The position numbers and the translations under genes are program-made. Shown here piece after piece: positions 1 to 6,141 of a DNA stretch of 21,025 nucleotides. The stretch's first letter is position 1, and the number at the start of each line of letters is the position of its first letter. The DNA comes from a virus. The notes beneath the pieces are model-generated. The model did not search any database and was not told the origin of the DNA. It saw only the letters and a program-made list of their open reading frames with translations. Location of the stretch: IMG/VR virus record IMGVR_UViG_3300046328_000073, positions 1 through 21,025 of that record, one strand, 5' to 3'.

Positions 1-61
1 ACTTAACGTGCCCTTGGGTATTGACGTTAAATTCGGAAAAACCTACTCGGAAGTCCACTGA
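1..61 (+). CDS. Family A DNA polymerase, C-terminal end only
   Basis: The reading frame from position 2 encodes a short tail, VPLGIDVKFGKTYSEVH, ending at a TGA at 59-61. Family A DNA polymerases (E. coli Pol I, phage polA-type enzymes) end in a very similar segment: a VPL/VDV-like strand, a GK or GxNW-like turn and a terminal histidine. Everything upstream lies outside the window, so catalytic motifs cannot be checked. The position fits, because an ssDNA-binding protein, exonuclease and nucleotide enzymes follow on the same strand. The call is based on only 19 residues and the neighbourhood. Confidence 0.7.
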   Translation, partial: LNVPLGIDVKFGKTYSEVH

Positions 62-66
62 GGCTA

Positions 67-95
67 TTGACTTTAGCCCTCTCAATACCTATATA
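67..95 (+). promoter_or_regulatory. Candidate sigma70-like promoter before the ssDNA-binding protein gene
   Basis: TTGACT (67-72, 5/6 match to the -35 consensus) is followed after exactly 17 bases by TATATA (90-95, 4/6 match to the -10 consensus). It sits in the only real intercistronic gap at the start of this gene run, 28 bases before the ATG at 123. A ribosome site AAAGGA lies at 108-113. The -10 box is weak and AT-rich spacers can give chance matches. It would allow the ssDNA-binding protein to be made at higher level than the polymerase upstream. Confidence 0.4.
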
Positions 96-122
96 CCTTA
101 ATCAACTAAAGGAAACCAACTA

Positions 123-710
123 ATGGCTGACGCTAAATCGAAAACCGTCTGGGTCACTCTTTCAGACGTAACTCTTTACTACCCCCAACTGTTCGAGGGA
201 AACCGGGACAACGGGACTATGCACTCTGAAACCAACGGAGTGACTAAAGTTACTGTTGCTCTTACTGATGCACAAGAACAAGAACTATTGGGCCTTGGTG
301 TCCCTGCTGTTGCCCTTGGCTACCAAACTTTCAAAGATATGACGATTGATGGTGTTAACTTCCGTGGTGCAGTGTTCAAGCGCCCTTGGGATAGTAAATA
401 TCTTAAGAACGAAGATGGTAGCCCGCAACATATGGGTGCCCCTAAAGTCTTTGACTTCAATAATGCTATGGAAGCTTGGAAAGCTGCTGGCGCTACTGGC
501 CGTATCATGGATGATCACAAGACTTCCTGGGACTCTCGTGAAGACGGTTTGATTGGCAACGGTTCTAAGGGTAAGGTCAAACTTTCTGTCTATCGTGGCA
601 CTAACAAAGCCGGTAAACCTACTTGTGTGGTGCAACTGGAAGAGGTTGCTGTTACCGAGCTGGTTAAGTATGACGCTCCTGCTCGTGATGAAAATGAGGT
701 TAGCTTCTAA
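123..710 (+). CDS. gp2.5-like single-stranded DNA-binding protein (DUF2815 type)
   Basis: This 195-residue protein resembles the phage DUF2815/T7 gp2.5 family of OB-fold ssDNA-binding proteins, which coat single strands at the fork and recruit polymerase through an acidic C-terminal tail. Visible support includes the N-terminal TLSDVTLYYPQLFEG strand region, the middle stretch rich in aromatic and basic residues (FKRPWDSKYLKNEDG around residues 81-95), and an acidic tail ending DENEVSF with a terminal phenylalanine, as in gp2.5. The ATG at 123 has an AAAGGA site nine bases upstream. The stop overlaps the thyX start as TAATG. Position right after the DNA polymerase supports the role. Family assignment is from remembered sequence patterns, not a search. 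Confidence 0.75.
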   Translation: MADAKSKTVWVTLSDVTLYYPQLFEGNRDNGTMHSETNGVTKVTVALTDAQEQELLGLGVPAVALGYQTFKDMTIDGVNFRGAVFKRPWDSKYLKNEDGSPQHMGAPKVFDFNNAMEAWKAAGATGRIMDDHKTSWDSREDGLIGNGSKGKVKLSVYRGTNKAGKPTCVVQLEEVAVTELVKYDAPARDENEVSF

Positions 711-1375
711 TGACAAAACTCTCAGCAAGGTTGGTAGCTATCACGCAACCGACTATTGATCTGAGGGTGCCTAGTGCAGAGGGTTTAATCGCCTTCTGTG
801 TTAGGGTCAGTAATCCTCAACACCAAGACAAGGAACTAGGTTCGCTACTAGACTACTGTATCAAGAATAAACACTGGTCGGTCTTCGAAATGGCTAATGC
901 TGTTGTTGAGGTAGAGGCCCCACGGGATATCAGTCGTCAACTTTTGCGTCATCGTTCTTTTAGCTTCCAAGAATTTAGTCAACGTTACTCTGATGAGATT
1001 GAGTTTACGGATCGTGAGTTTCGCAGGCAAGATACTAAGAACCGACAAAACTCTGTTGATGATCTACCAGAAGCTACTCGTAATGAGGCTTCCCTGTTTG
1101 TAGATGATGAGGTTGCTGCGGCACAACACACCTATAACTGGATGCGTAAGCAAGGTGTAGCTAAAGAGTGTGCTAGGGTCTTCTTGCCAGAAGGTCTTAC
1201 TATGAGCAAATTATATATTAACGGAACATTACGCTCATGGATGACCTACCTAGACGTTAGGGATGATCCCGGTGTGACGCAATGGGAGCATGTAGTTCTA
1301 GCAAGGAAAATCAGGGAGTGTCTAATGCCAGCCTTCCCTAACATCTTGAAGAGTGTGTCTGATGATAAGAATTAG
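710..1375 (+). CDS. thyX: Flavin-dependent thymidylate synthase ThyX
   Basis: ThyX makes dTMP from dUMP using methylenetetrahydrofolate and FAD, supplying thymidine for phage replication. The 221-residue length is typical. The signature RHRxxSxxxxSxR is present as RHRSFSFQEFSQRY at about residues 81-94. The C-terminal half carries the conserved NGTLRSWMTYLDVR region and a later QWEH segment, corresponding to the substrate-binding arginine and glutamine/glutamate part of the family. The ATG overlaps the upstream TAA (TAATG), implying coupled translation. It belongs with the MazG-like and NrdJ genes further along in a dNTP-supply set. There is no sign of truncation. Confidence 0.96.
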   Translation: MTKLSARLVAITQPTIDLRVPSAEGLIAFCVRVSNPQHQDKELGSLLDYCIKNKHWSVFEMANAVVEVEAPRDISRQLLRHRSFSFQEFSQRYSDEIEFTDREFRRQDTKNRQNSVDDLPEATRNEASLFVDDEVAAAQHTYNWMRKQGVAKECARVFLPEGLTMSKLYINGTLRSWMTYLDVRDDPGVTQWEHVVLARKIRECLMPAFPNILKSVSDDKN

Positions 1376-1517
1376 TGACCTGAACTACCTATTACAAAGA
1401 GTGGGGTTGCCAAACCAAGTCCAAGAACGAGAGCCTATCTGGCCTGCATTTGAACTGATAGTAGAGCAGTTGGTTAAACGTATTGAACGTCTAGAGCGGG
1501 AAGTGTTAGATGAATAA
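1362..1517 (+). CDS. Small hypothetical protein, 51 residues
   Basis: An ATG at 1362 inside the end of thyX opens a 51-codon frame that fills the otherwise empty space before the exonuclease and overlaps that gene by 8 bases. The product starts MIRISDLNYLLQRVGLPNQV and ends in a charged helix (LVKRIERLEREVLDE) that looks amphipathic or coiled-coil. No family is recognised. The case for a real gene is the overlap at both ends, which matches the tight packing of its neighbours, and a protein-like composition. No strong ribosome site is visible, so expression would rely on translational coupling. Confidence 0.6.
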   Translation: MIRISDLNYLLQRVGLPNQVQEREPIWPAFELIVEQLVKRIERLEREVLDE

Positions 1518-2235
1518 AACAATCCTCTTTGATGCAGATGTGCTTGCATACCGTTGCTCTTGGGCTGAACAGGAGTCTGACGAGGAAACTGCTAAACTAA
1601 AACTAGACGAACTGGTTGGGCATATTGTTGAAGAGGTTGACGCCTACGGTACCAGTAAAAACCGTAAGTTCTTCCTGACAGGTAAAGGAAACTTCCGTCA
1701 CGATATTGCTAAAACAGCAGTCTACAAGGGGAACCGAAAAGAGCAAGAACGACCAAAGCACCTAAGTCTGTTGCGAGAATACCTGATGCTTAAATACGAT
1801 GCTCTTGTATCTGAGGGTTGTGAGGCAGATGACCTAATTGGTATTTACGCTAATCACTACGGTTACGATAATGTGGTGATCGTCTCTATCGACAAAGACT
1901 TTGAGCAAATCCCTACCAACATCTTTAATCCTACTAAGTGGGAATGGAAGACTATCGACCCTTGGACGGCTACCAAGAACTTCTATAAGCAAATTCTTAT
2001 GGGGGATCGGGTAGACAATATTGTGGGTATCTATGGTATCGGCCCTGTGAAAGCTGATAAGCTGTTGTCTAGTTGCGATAGTGAGAAAGCTTTGTATTGG
2101 GCTTGTGTTGAGGCTTACGGGGAAGATGTTAGAAAGGTTGATGATATCTTTACGTCAGAAGAGCGCGTTCTAGAGAACGGCAGGTTGCTGTATATTCAAC
2201 GATATAATGGTGAACTATGGCAACCCCCACAGTAA
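1510..2235 (+). CDS. 5'-3' exonuclease / flap endonuclease-like (PIN and H3TH domains)
   Basis: This is a phage exonuclease of the Pol I 5'-nuclease/T5 FEN/T4 RNase H superfamily, expected to remove RNA primers and degrade DNA 5'-3' with two metals. Metal-ligand motifs appear in the expected order: DAD (residues 8-10), EADD (105-108), DKD (128-130) and GDRVDN (165-170). The last runs into a helix-three-turn-helix, IVGIYGIGPVKADKLL (171-186). YKGNRK at 72-77 matches the arch basic region. Its 241 residues are compact but complete for the phage form. It starts inside the upstream small gene and overlaps the next gene by 19 bases. Confidence 0.92.
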   Translation: MNKTILFDADVLAYRCSWAEQESDEETAKLKLDELVGHIVEEVDAYGTSKNRKFFLTGKGNFRHDIAKTAVYKGNRKEQERPKHLSLLREYLMLKYDALVSEGCEADDLIGIYANHYGYDNVVIVSIDKDFEQIPTNIFNPTKWEWKTIDPWTATKNFYKQILMGDRVDNIVGIYGIGPVKADKLLSSCDSEKALYWACVEAYGEDVRKVDDIFTSEERVLENGRLLYIQRYNGELWQPPQ

Positions 2236-2609
2236 AAACAAAGAGAAACCCTACAAACATTAGTCGTAATAATAAGCAGAGAGGTAGAAGTTTTCAGCAA
2301 GAGATTAGAGACCTGATACTAGAAAAATTCGACACTTTAGAGCCAGATGATGTAGTCTCAACAAGTATGGGGGCGCAAGGCCAAGACGTAAAGCTATCCC
2401 CCGCCGCTAGGAAACTTCTACCGATTCAGACAGAGTGCAAGAGAACCAAGTCTGCTATCACAATCTATAAATGGTTGAAGCAAGCTGAGTCACATGGTCC
2501 ACATGAACCAGTTGTGTTCCTTCGTGCTGATCGTGAGAAGCCTCTTGTAATTCTGTCTGCCGCTGCTTACCTTGGTCTACTTAGGAGAGTGAGTGATGGA
2601 AAACCTTGA
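2217..2609 (+). CDS. Putative PD-(D/E)XK nuclease, Holliday junction resolvase-like
   Basis: This 130-residue basic protein has the order expected of a small PD-(D/E)XK nuclease: a helix with E29 (RSFQQEIRDLIL), then D57 in GAQGQDVKLS, then E73-C-K75 in the QTECKRTK strand, followed by a helix with conserved-looking tryptophan and glutamine. Phage proteins of this kind are often annotated as endonucleases or resolvases that process recombination or replication junctions. That role is inference. It follows the 5'-3' exonuclease with a 19-base overlap, which supports DNA processing. The ATG at 2217 gives an N-terminal basic, probably disordered segment of about 20 residues. A Vsr-like or VRR-type nuclease is an alternative. 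Confidence 0.7.
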   Translation: MATPTVKTKRNPTNISRNNKQRGRSFQQEIRDLILEKFDTLEPDDVVSTSMGAQGQDVKLSPAARKLLPIQTECKRTKSAITIYKWLKQAESHGPHEPVVFLRADREKPLVILSAAAYLGLLRRVSDGKP

Positions 2610-2829
2610 AAGGCTTTGGGATTCTGAGGTGACGGGTTTTGGCCTGTGGCGTCAACCTACGGGGGCGGGGGGCTACCGATACTGGACAGACGATAACTCT
2701 ATAGGTCGCGTTGCTTGGGATGACGCTATTGATGACCCCCTGCTAGTGTTTGATATTCTTGACAGAGAGGGTTCACTGGAAAACTGGTTGAAGCTTTACT
2801 ATGAGCGCAAGAAAGTGAGTGATAAATGA
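2596..2829 (+). CDS. Small hypothetical protein, 77 residues
   Basis: I do not recognise a family. The ATG at 2596 is preferred over the in-frame GTG three bases earlier because AGGAG (2583-2587) sits eight bases in front of it. The protein is acidic and rich in tryptophan (five residues) with GFGLWRQPTGAGGYRYW near the N-terminus and a helical C-terminal half (WLKLYYERKK). It overlaps the nuclease gene upstream and shares ATGA with the gene downstream, so it is part of the same coupled run. Function is unknown. Confidence 0.75.
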   Translation: MENLERLWDSEVTGFGLWRQPTGAGGYRYWTDDNSIGRVAWDDAIDDPLLVFDILDREGSLENWLKLYYERKKVSDK

Positions 2830-3242
2830 AGCGCGGTGATTGGGTTTTCTCTGGCGACCAACTTGTAGCTATTGCAACACAAAATAGGTATGTTGCTCAA
2901 GACCAAGAGTTAGTGTTCACTTGGATTAGTGAAGGTTCTTACGGTTACTTATGCCCCTTAGAAGATGAACCTAGCCCTTTGAGCAGTAACAGAGGCTACC
3001 TGCGGCGTATCTTCAAGCGTGGTGATGTGCAACATTGGGAAGTTAGTCTCTACGGGGATACGAAAGATAACATTTGGATGGGCAATCTGTTTGAAAAGCC
3101 CCCAAGTGAACCCGGTGTTGATCCCTCCGGTATGGTGTCTGCTATTGGGGTGCTTATGCGAGATTTAATTGCTGACAGTTACGTTCGTCCTTACTTACAA
3201 CAGGCCCAAGATTATTACTCATGGAGAGCAAAACCCAAATGA
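2826..3242 (+). CDS. Hypothetical protein, 138 residues
   Basis: This is an unrecognised protein starting MKRGDWVFSGDQLVAI. The N-terminal half looks like alternating short beta strands with aromatic residues, followed by a linker containing EKPPSEPGVDPSG and a C-terminal helix (AIGVLMRDLIADSYVRPYLQ). No catalytic motif is evident. The start overlaps the previous stop (ATGA) and the stop overlaps the next start (ATGA). Codon use resembles the flanking genes. It may be a small regulatory or host-takeover protein, but nothing in the sequence shows that. Confidence 0.75.
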   Translation: MKRGDWVFSGDQLVAIATQNRYVAQDQELVFTWISEGSYGYLCPLEDEPSPLSSNRGYLRRIFKRGDVQHWEVSLYGDTKDNIWMGNLFEKPPSEPGVDPSGMVSAIGVLMRDLIADSYVRPYLQQAQDYYSWRAKPK

Positions 3243-3493
3243 AGATCGAAATCTTTACCGAACAAGACTATTTTGACTGTGAAACTTGCGGGGCAAGCCG
3301 GGATGAGGGAGGTTACGTTCTGATTGATGGTGAGGAGGTCTTCCGCTATACCCCCAAAGCAAGTTGTTTCGGGACGGCTAACTATAACGACAGTGATCTT
3401 CTGTTCAAAGCCCTTGAAGCCTTGGGCCACACTATTACTGTAGATGGCGAAGTGCCGTATGCACTCTACAAGTATAATGAGGATGACAACTGA
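3239..3493 (+). CDS. Small hypothetical protein, 84 residues
   Basis: The start is placed at the ATG at 3239, which overlaps the upstream TGA as ATGA like most neighbours; an ATG at 3221 would add six residues. The product begins MKIEIFTEQDYFDCETCG and contains a CETC pair (about residues 14-17) and another cysteine near residue 43 (KASCFG), too few for a convincing zinc site. The C-terminal half is helical and acidic. No family is recognised. The stop shares one base with the next start. Confidence 0.7.
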   Translation: MKIEIFTEQDYFDCETCGASRDEGGYVLIDGEEVFRYTPKASCFGTANYNDSDLLFKALEALGHTITVDGEVPYALYKYNEDDN

Positions 3494-3717
3494 TGAAACC
3501 ACTACGAGTATACCAGTTAGTAGAGGGTCCAATCTCTACATACGATATCCCCCTCTGGGATGAGCCTCACGGTTGGCTAGTTGTTGCTCTTGTTGAGCAA
3601 GAGAATGGTGCCCTAGAGGAAGAGGAAATCATCCTGGACACCTTTGATGAAGCTTACGATATTGTCCGCTGGTTCAAGGGACAGATTATCCCTTATGAAG
3701 TGATTGGATATGCTTAA
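3493..3717 (+). CDS. Small hypothetical protein, 74 residues
   Basis: This is an acidic 74-residue protein starting MKPLRVYQLVEGPIS, with a strand-rich N-terminal half, a run of glutamates (EEEEI, about residues 42-46) and a short helix (DEAYDIVRWFKG). The layout resembles small phage proteins of unknown role. TGATG at 3491-3495 gives a one-base overlap with the previous gene, and the stop TAATG is shared with the next one. No motif allows a functional call. Confidence 0.7.
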   Translation: MKPLRVYQLVEGPISTYDIPLWDEPHGWLVVALVEQENGALEEEEIILDTFDEAYDIVRWFKGQIIPYEVIGYA

Positions 3718-3881
3718 TGAGTAACCTACAAAAACTACTTGGTTATATTAAAGGGGGTTATGATTACGAGTTTGATTGGTGTAGTCAAACAGGTGTCGTA
3801 TACCTAATTGTTCAAAACCCCGAGTATAAAAAAAGGGGGGATAACCCGAATCTTGTGGCCGTATTGGTAGAGAAAACATGA
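3717..3881 (+). CDS. Small hypothetical protein, 54 residues
   Basis: The frame opens at an ATG overlapping the upstream TAA (TAATG) and closes in the ATGA that starts the phosphoesterase gene, so it fills the gap exactly. The product starts MSNLQKLLGYIKGGYDYEF and is probably a mixed alpha/beta mini-protein (LVAVLVE near the end). It contains an A7G6 homopolymer at 3828-3840 encoding KKRG, which could promote slippage or sequencing error; in the given sequence the frame stays open. No family is recognised. Confidence 0.65.
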   Translation: MSNLQKLLGYIKGGYDYEFDWCSQTGVVYLIVQNPEYKKRGDNPNLVAVLVEKT

Positions 3882-4651
3882 GTAAAACCGCAATCGTATG
3901 GTCTTGCGCTCACACCAAACCAGAAGTAACTAACGAACGCTTCAACTGGCTTGGTGATCTAATCGAGGATATCAAACCTGATTACGTCTTGGACTTAGGG
4001 GATGGTGCTGATATGTCATCCCTTAATTCTTACGACACTAGATACCCTAAAGCTATCGTATCCCAATCTTACGAGAAAGATATCAACTCATATAATGATG
4101 CTCAGTCTCGTTTGTGGGATCGCTACAGTCTCAAGAAAAAGCGTAGGCCATACCGTATTGGGTTTGAGGGTAACCATGAAAACCGAATTAAGAAAGCTGT
4201 AGCCCTTGATCCGCGACTAGAAGGCGATAAGTATGGAATCTCATTCTCTCATCTACAAACTGATCACTGGTTTGATGACTATCATGGTTATCATAATTCT
4301 GGCCCTGCTATTGCCTCATACGATGGTGTATCATATGCTCACTACTTTAGTGCAGGGAATTACGGAACAGCTATCAGCGGTATGCACCATGCTTACGCCC
4401 TAATCCAACAGAGGCATAGTTCTTCTGTCTGTGGTCACAGTCATAAAAGGGGTATCTACTTTAAGGATGATGCACACCCTAACCCCTCTATTGGTATGGT
4501 TGTAGGTTGCTTCAAAGGTAAAGAAGAGTTGTGGGCTGGTCAGTCTAATAATGCTTGGTGGCAAGGTGTGGTTATCATGCGGGATATTGAGAATGGGGTG
4601 TTTGATCCTGAGTTTGTGTCGATGGAAAGGTTGAGGAAAGCTTATGGGTAA
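3878..4651 (+). CDS. Calcineurin-like metallophosphoesterase with altered first motif
   Basis: The 257-residue protein has the metallophosphoesterase layout: a first strand IVWSCAH (6-12), GDGAD (41-45), GNHE (98-101), a VSYAHYF strand with H155, and GHSH (186-189). The family uses two metals to hydrolyse phosphomonoesters or diesters. In the usual first motif DxH, the aspartate position here is cysteine (C10-A-H12), which may change metal preference or activity. The other ligands are intact. Phage members are often called phosphoesterase or phosphatase, substrate unknown; nucleotide or DNA-end processing would suit the neighbours. The start is in an ATGA overlap with the preceding small gene. 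Confidence 0.85.
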   Translation: MSKTAIVWSCAHTKPEVTNERFNWLGDLIEDIKPDYVLDLGDGADMSSLNSYDTRYPKAIVSQSYEKDINSYNDAQSRLWDRYSLKKKRRPYRIGFEGNHENRIKKAVALDPRLEGDKYGISFSHLQTDHWFDDYHGYHNSGPAIASYDGVSYAHYFSAGNYGTAISGMHHAYALIQQRHSSSVCGHSHKRGIYFKDDAHPNPSIGMVVGCFKGKEELWAGQSNNAWWQGVVIMRDIENGVFDPEFVSMERLRKAYG

Positions 4652-4779
4652 ACGTATTTTAGTCTGTGGTGGTAGTAGGTTCAATGTTTAGTGAACTAAC
4701 TGCCCAACATGCTACAAAGGGGCTTAATACTTTTGGTGAGCATTGGGAATACCATTGGAGGTTTAATGGGCAAGCGTGA
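4644..4779 (+). pseudogene. Possible remnant of a SLOG/DUF2493-like gene
   Basis: An ATG at 4644, in the usual overlap with the previous gene, starts MGKRILVCGGSRF and then hits TAG at 4689-4691 after 15 codons. The peptide matches the first strand and glycine-rich loop of nucleotide-binding SLOG/DUF2493-type proteins. A second frame, shifted by one base, runs from an ATG at 4684 to TGA at 4777-4779 (31 codons, including FGEHWEYHWRF). Read together with one frameshift they would give about 45 residues, far below a full SLOG domain. I read this as a decayed or deleted gene; two tiny real peptides remain possible. Confidence 0.35.
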
Positions 4780-5326
4780 AGAGACTAAGAAACCCCGTCT
4801 TGCTAGGGACTGGTATCCTACTAGAGACCCTGCGGCGGTAGCAGCCCTAGCCCCTTTCCTGTGGCCCGTAGGAGGCTCACAAACCCGCTATATCGAACCC
4901 TGCGCTGGTGACGGTAGCCTGATTGATCTACTGGCCTCTAGCGGCCCTCCTGTGACCTGTGTGGCAGCGTATGACATTGAGCCTCAACGGGCTGACATTG
5001 TGCAAAAGAATTGTCTGTTCCTCACAGGTGCAGATGTTAAAAATGTAGACGGCTTTATCACTAATCCACCATACGAATGGTCTATGCTTCAACCGATGCT
5101 AGAGTATCTACCTAGACTACTTCCTACTTGGCTGCTACTACCGGCAGACTGTATCCATAATAAACGTATGGCACCTTATATGGGTGTCTGCTCTGACGTA
5201 GTTTCAGTAGGTAGGCTTTGGTGGTTCGAGAGTGAAGACGGTAAGAAGATTAAAGGTGTCGATAATTTCGTGTGGATTAAACTTGACAACAAGTATGAAG
5301 GATTTACGAGGTTCTTTCACAGATGA
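4766..5326 (+). CDS. DNA N6-adenine-type methyltransferase (NPPY)
   Basis: A class I SAM-dependent DNA methyltransferase is indicated by motif I EPCAGDG (44-50), an acidic residue after strand 2 (YDIEP, D70) and catalytic motif IV NPPY (100-103) typical of N6-adenine enzymes. At 186 residues it is short and lacks an obvious separate target-recognition domain, so specificity is unknown. The ATG at 4766 is chosen because GGAGG (4757-4761) precedes it; upstream in-frame starts add a hydrophobic stretch unlike the family. No cognate restriction gene is adjacent, which suggests an orphan enzyme for protection from host restriction or for regulation. The stop overlaps the next start (ATGA). Confidence 0.85.
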   Translation: MGKREETKKPRLARDWYPTRDPAAVAALAPFLWPVGGSQTRYIEPCAGDGSLIDLLASSGPPVTCVAAYDIEPQRADIVQKNCLFLTGADVKNVDGFITNPPYEWSMLQPMLEYLPRLLPTWLLLPADCIHNKRMAPYMGVCSDVVSVGRLWWFESEDGKKIKGVDNFVWIKLDNKYEGFTRFFHR

Positions 5327-5490
5327 ATAAAATGCGTATTTTAGAGGATAAGAACCGACTCCTCTACGTTCAAGAACTTAAGTTTGGTTTGTTCTGGTGG
5401 ACTGTGTTCAAGACCTATAATGCACAAGGGGCTTTGGCTATCGCTAGTGCTGGCCGAGAGTATAATGAGAATACAGGTAACTTTGAATGA
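5323..5490 (+). CDS. Small hypothetical protein, 55 residues
   Basis: This short frame begins in an ATGA overlap with the methyltransferase and ends at TGA 5488-5490. The product, starting MNKMRILEDKNRLLYVQELK, has two beta-like segments and an aromatic cluster FGLFWWTVFK at residues 21-30. No family is recognised. It fills a region that would otherwise be blank and follows the overlap pattern of the operon, which is the main evidence for a gene. Confidence 0.65.
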   Translation: MNKMRILEDKNRLLYVQELKFGLFWWTVFKTYNAQGALAIASAGREYNENTGNFE

Positions 5491-5499
5491 GTAACAACC

Positions 5500-5652
5500 G
5501 TGAGTGATTATGACAAACGTAAAATCCTAGATTTGATTGAGACCTACGGGTACGAGGAAATCCTGCTGCGGTTTAATCTAACCCTGTGGAAGGTTCTAGA
5601 AATCTTAGATGACACAGGCTACATTTACCTAGAGGTATTCAATGAGGACTAA
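5500..5652 (+). CDS. Small hypothetical protein, 50 residues, GTG start
   Basis: The frame is open from just after a TGA at 5488 and the only usual start is GTG at 5500. The product starts MSDYDKRKILDLIETYG and is acidic and helical (RFNLTLWKVLEILDDTG). This resembles a small helix-turn-helix-like fold by helix pattern, but I cannot show DNA binding. A six-codon frame (ATG 5487 to TGA 5507) spans the gap from the previous stop and could couple translation. It overlaps the MazG-like gene by 11 bases. Confidence 0.55.
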   Translation: MSDYDKRKILDLIETYGYEEILLRFNLTLWKVLEILDDTGYIYLEVFNED

Positions 5653-6007
5653 AACAAACTACGAGAAGGTTCGAGAATTCCACCAAGCTTTTGAGTCTGC
5701 TTTAGACCAACCCTTTGCTCGCAACTGGCACTTACAAGACTTGCGGTTTGCTTTAGTTTCGGAGGAACATACTGAGGCTTGGAACGCGGAAACACCAGAA
5801 AACCTACTTAAAGAACTTGCTGATCTTTTGTATGTTACATACGGCTTTGCTGCAACATTTGGTTGGGATATCGACACGGCCTTTAACCGAGTTCATACAA
5901 GTAACATGAGTAAGCTTGACGACGATGGAAAGCCTATCTATCGTGAAGATGGAAAAGTTCTTAAAGGCCCTAACTATGTTCCACCAGATTTGAGTGACCT
6001 AGTGTGA
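5642..6007 (+). CDS. MazG-like / phosphoribosyl-ATP pyrophosphohydrolase-like NTP hydrolase
   Basis: All-alpha NTP pyrophosphohydrolases remove pyrophosphate from nucleotides; phage members may clean dNTP pools or lower stress nucleotides. The metal-binding signature EExxE...ExxD is visible: SEEHTEAW (about residues 40-47) and KELADLLYVTYG (about 57-68). The C-terminal segment, with SKLDDDGKPIYREDGKVLKG followed by NY and PPDL, is a common tail in phage PRA-PH-like members. The 121-residue length is normal for single-domain forms. GAGGT before the ATG at 5642 supports the start. It lies two genes before the ribonucleotide reductase, consistent with nucleotide metabolism. The true substrate cannot be read from sequence. 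Confidence 0.85.
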   Translation: MRTKTNYEKVREFHQAFESALDQPFARNWHLQDLRFALVSEEHTEAWNAETPENLLKELADLLYVTYGFAATFGWDIDTAFNRVHTSNMSKLDDDGKPIYREDGKVLKGPNYVPPDLSDLV

Positions 6008-6141
6008 CAGTAAGAGAACTGATTGAACTACTACAACAGCAACGTCCCACTAAGAAAATCTATCTCTCTGGTGGGGCATCTTGTGTAGAAATGAAACAAG
6101 ATAACGTAATTGATTTGCCTTGGGGATTGACCTTCCGATGA
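6004..6141 (+). CDS. Small hypothetical protein, 45 residues, GTG start, before nrdJ
   Basis: A GTG at 6004 overlaps the MazG-like stop (GTGA) and the frame closes at TGA 6139-6141, overlapping the nrdJ ATG as ATGA. The product begins MTVRELIELLQQQRPTKKIY, a helix-then-strand pattern common in small phage proteins that start TVxELIxxLxxxP. No function is known. Its exact fit between two metabolic genes is the best evidence that it is translated, and it fixes the nrdJ start. Confidence 0.65.
   Translation: MTVRELIELLQQQRPTKKIYLSGGASCVEMKQDNVIDLPWGLTFR

Noticed and set aside
285-728. 147-codon minus-strand frame opposite the ssDNA-binding protein
   Set aside because: Frame shadow of a conserved gene; composition is low-information and there is no start context.
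3828-3840. Programmed frameshift at A AAA AAG in the 54-codon gene
   Set aside because: The heptamer is not in register with the reading frame (codons are AAA AAA AGG), and the frame continues to a natural stop that overlaps the next gene.
4766-5326. Restriction-modification system around the methyltransferase
   Set aside because: No restriction endonuclease lies next to it; the PD-(D/E)XK protein at 2217-2609 is over 2 kb away and fits recombination or replication better.
6008-6137. Cobalamin riboswitch upstream of nrdJ
   Set aside because: The gene starts in an ATGA overlap and the upstream 130 bases are coding; there is no untranslated leader for such an element.
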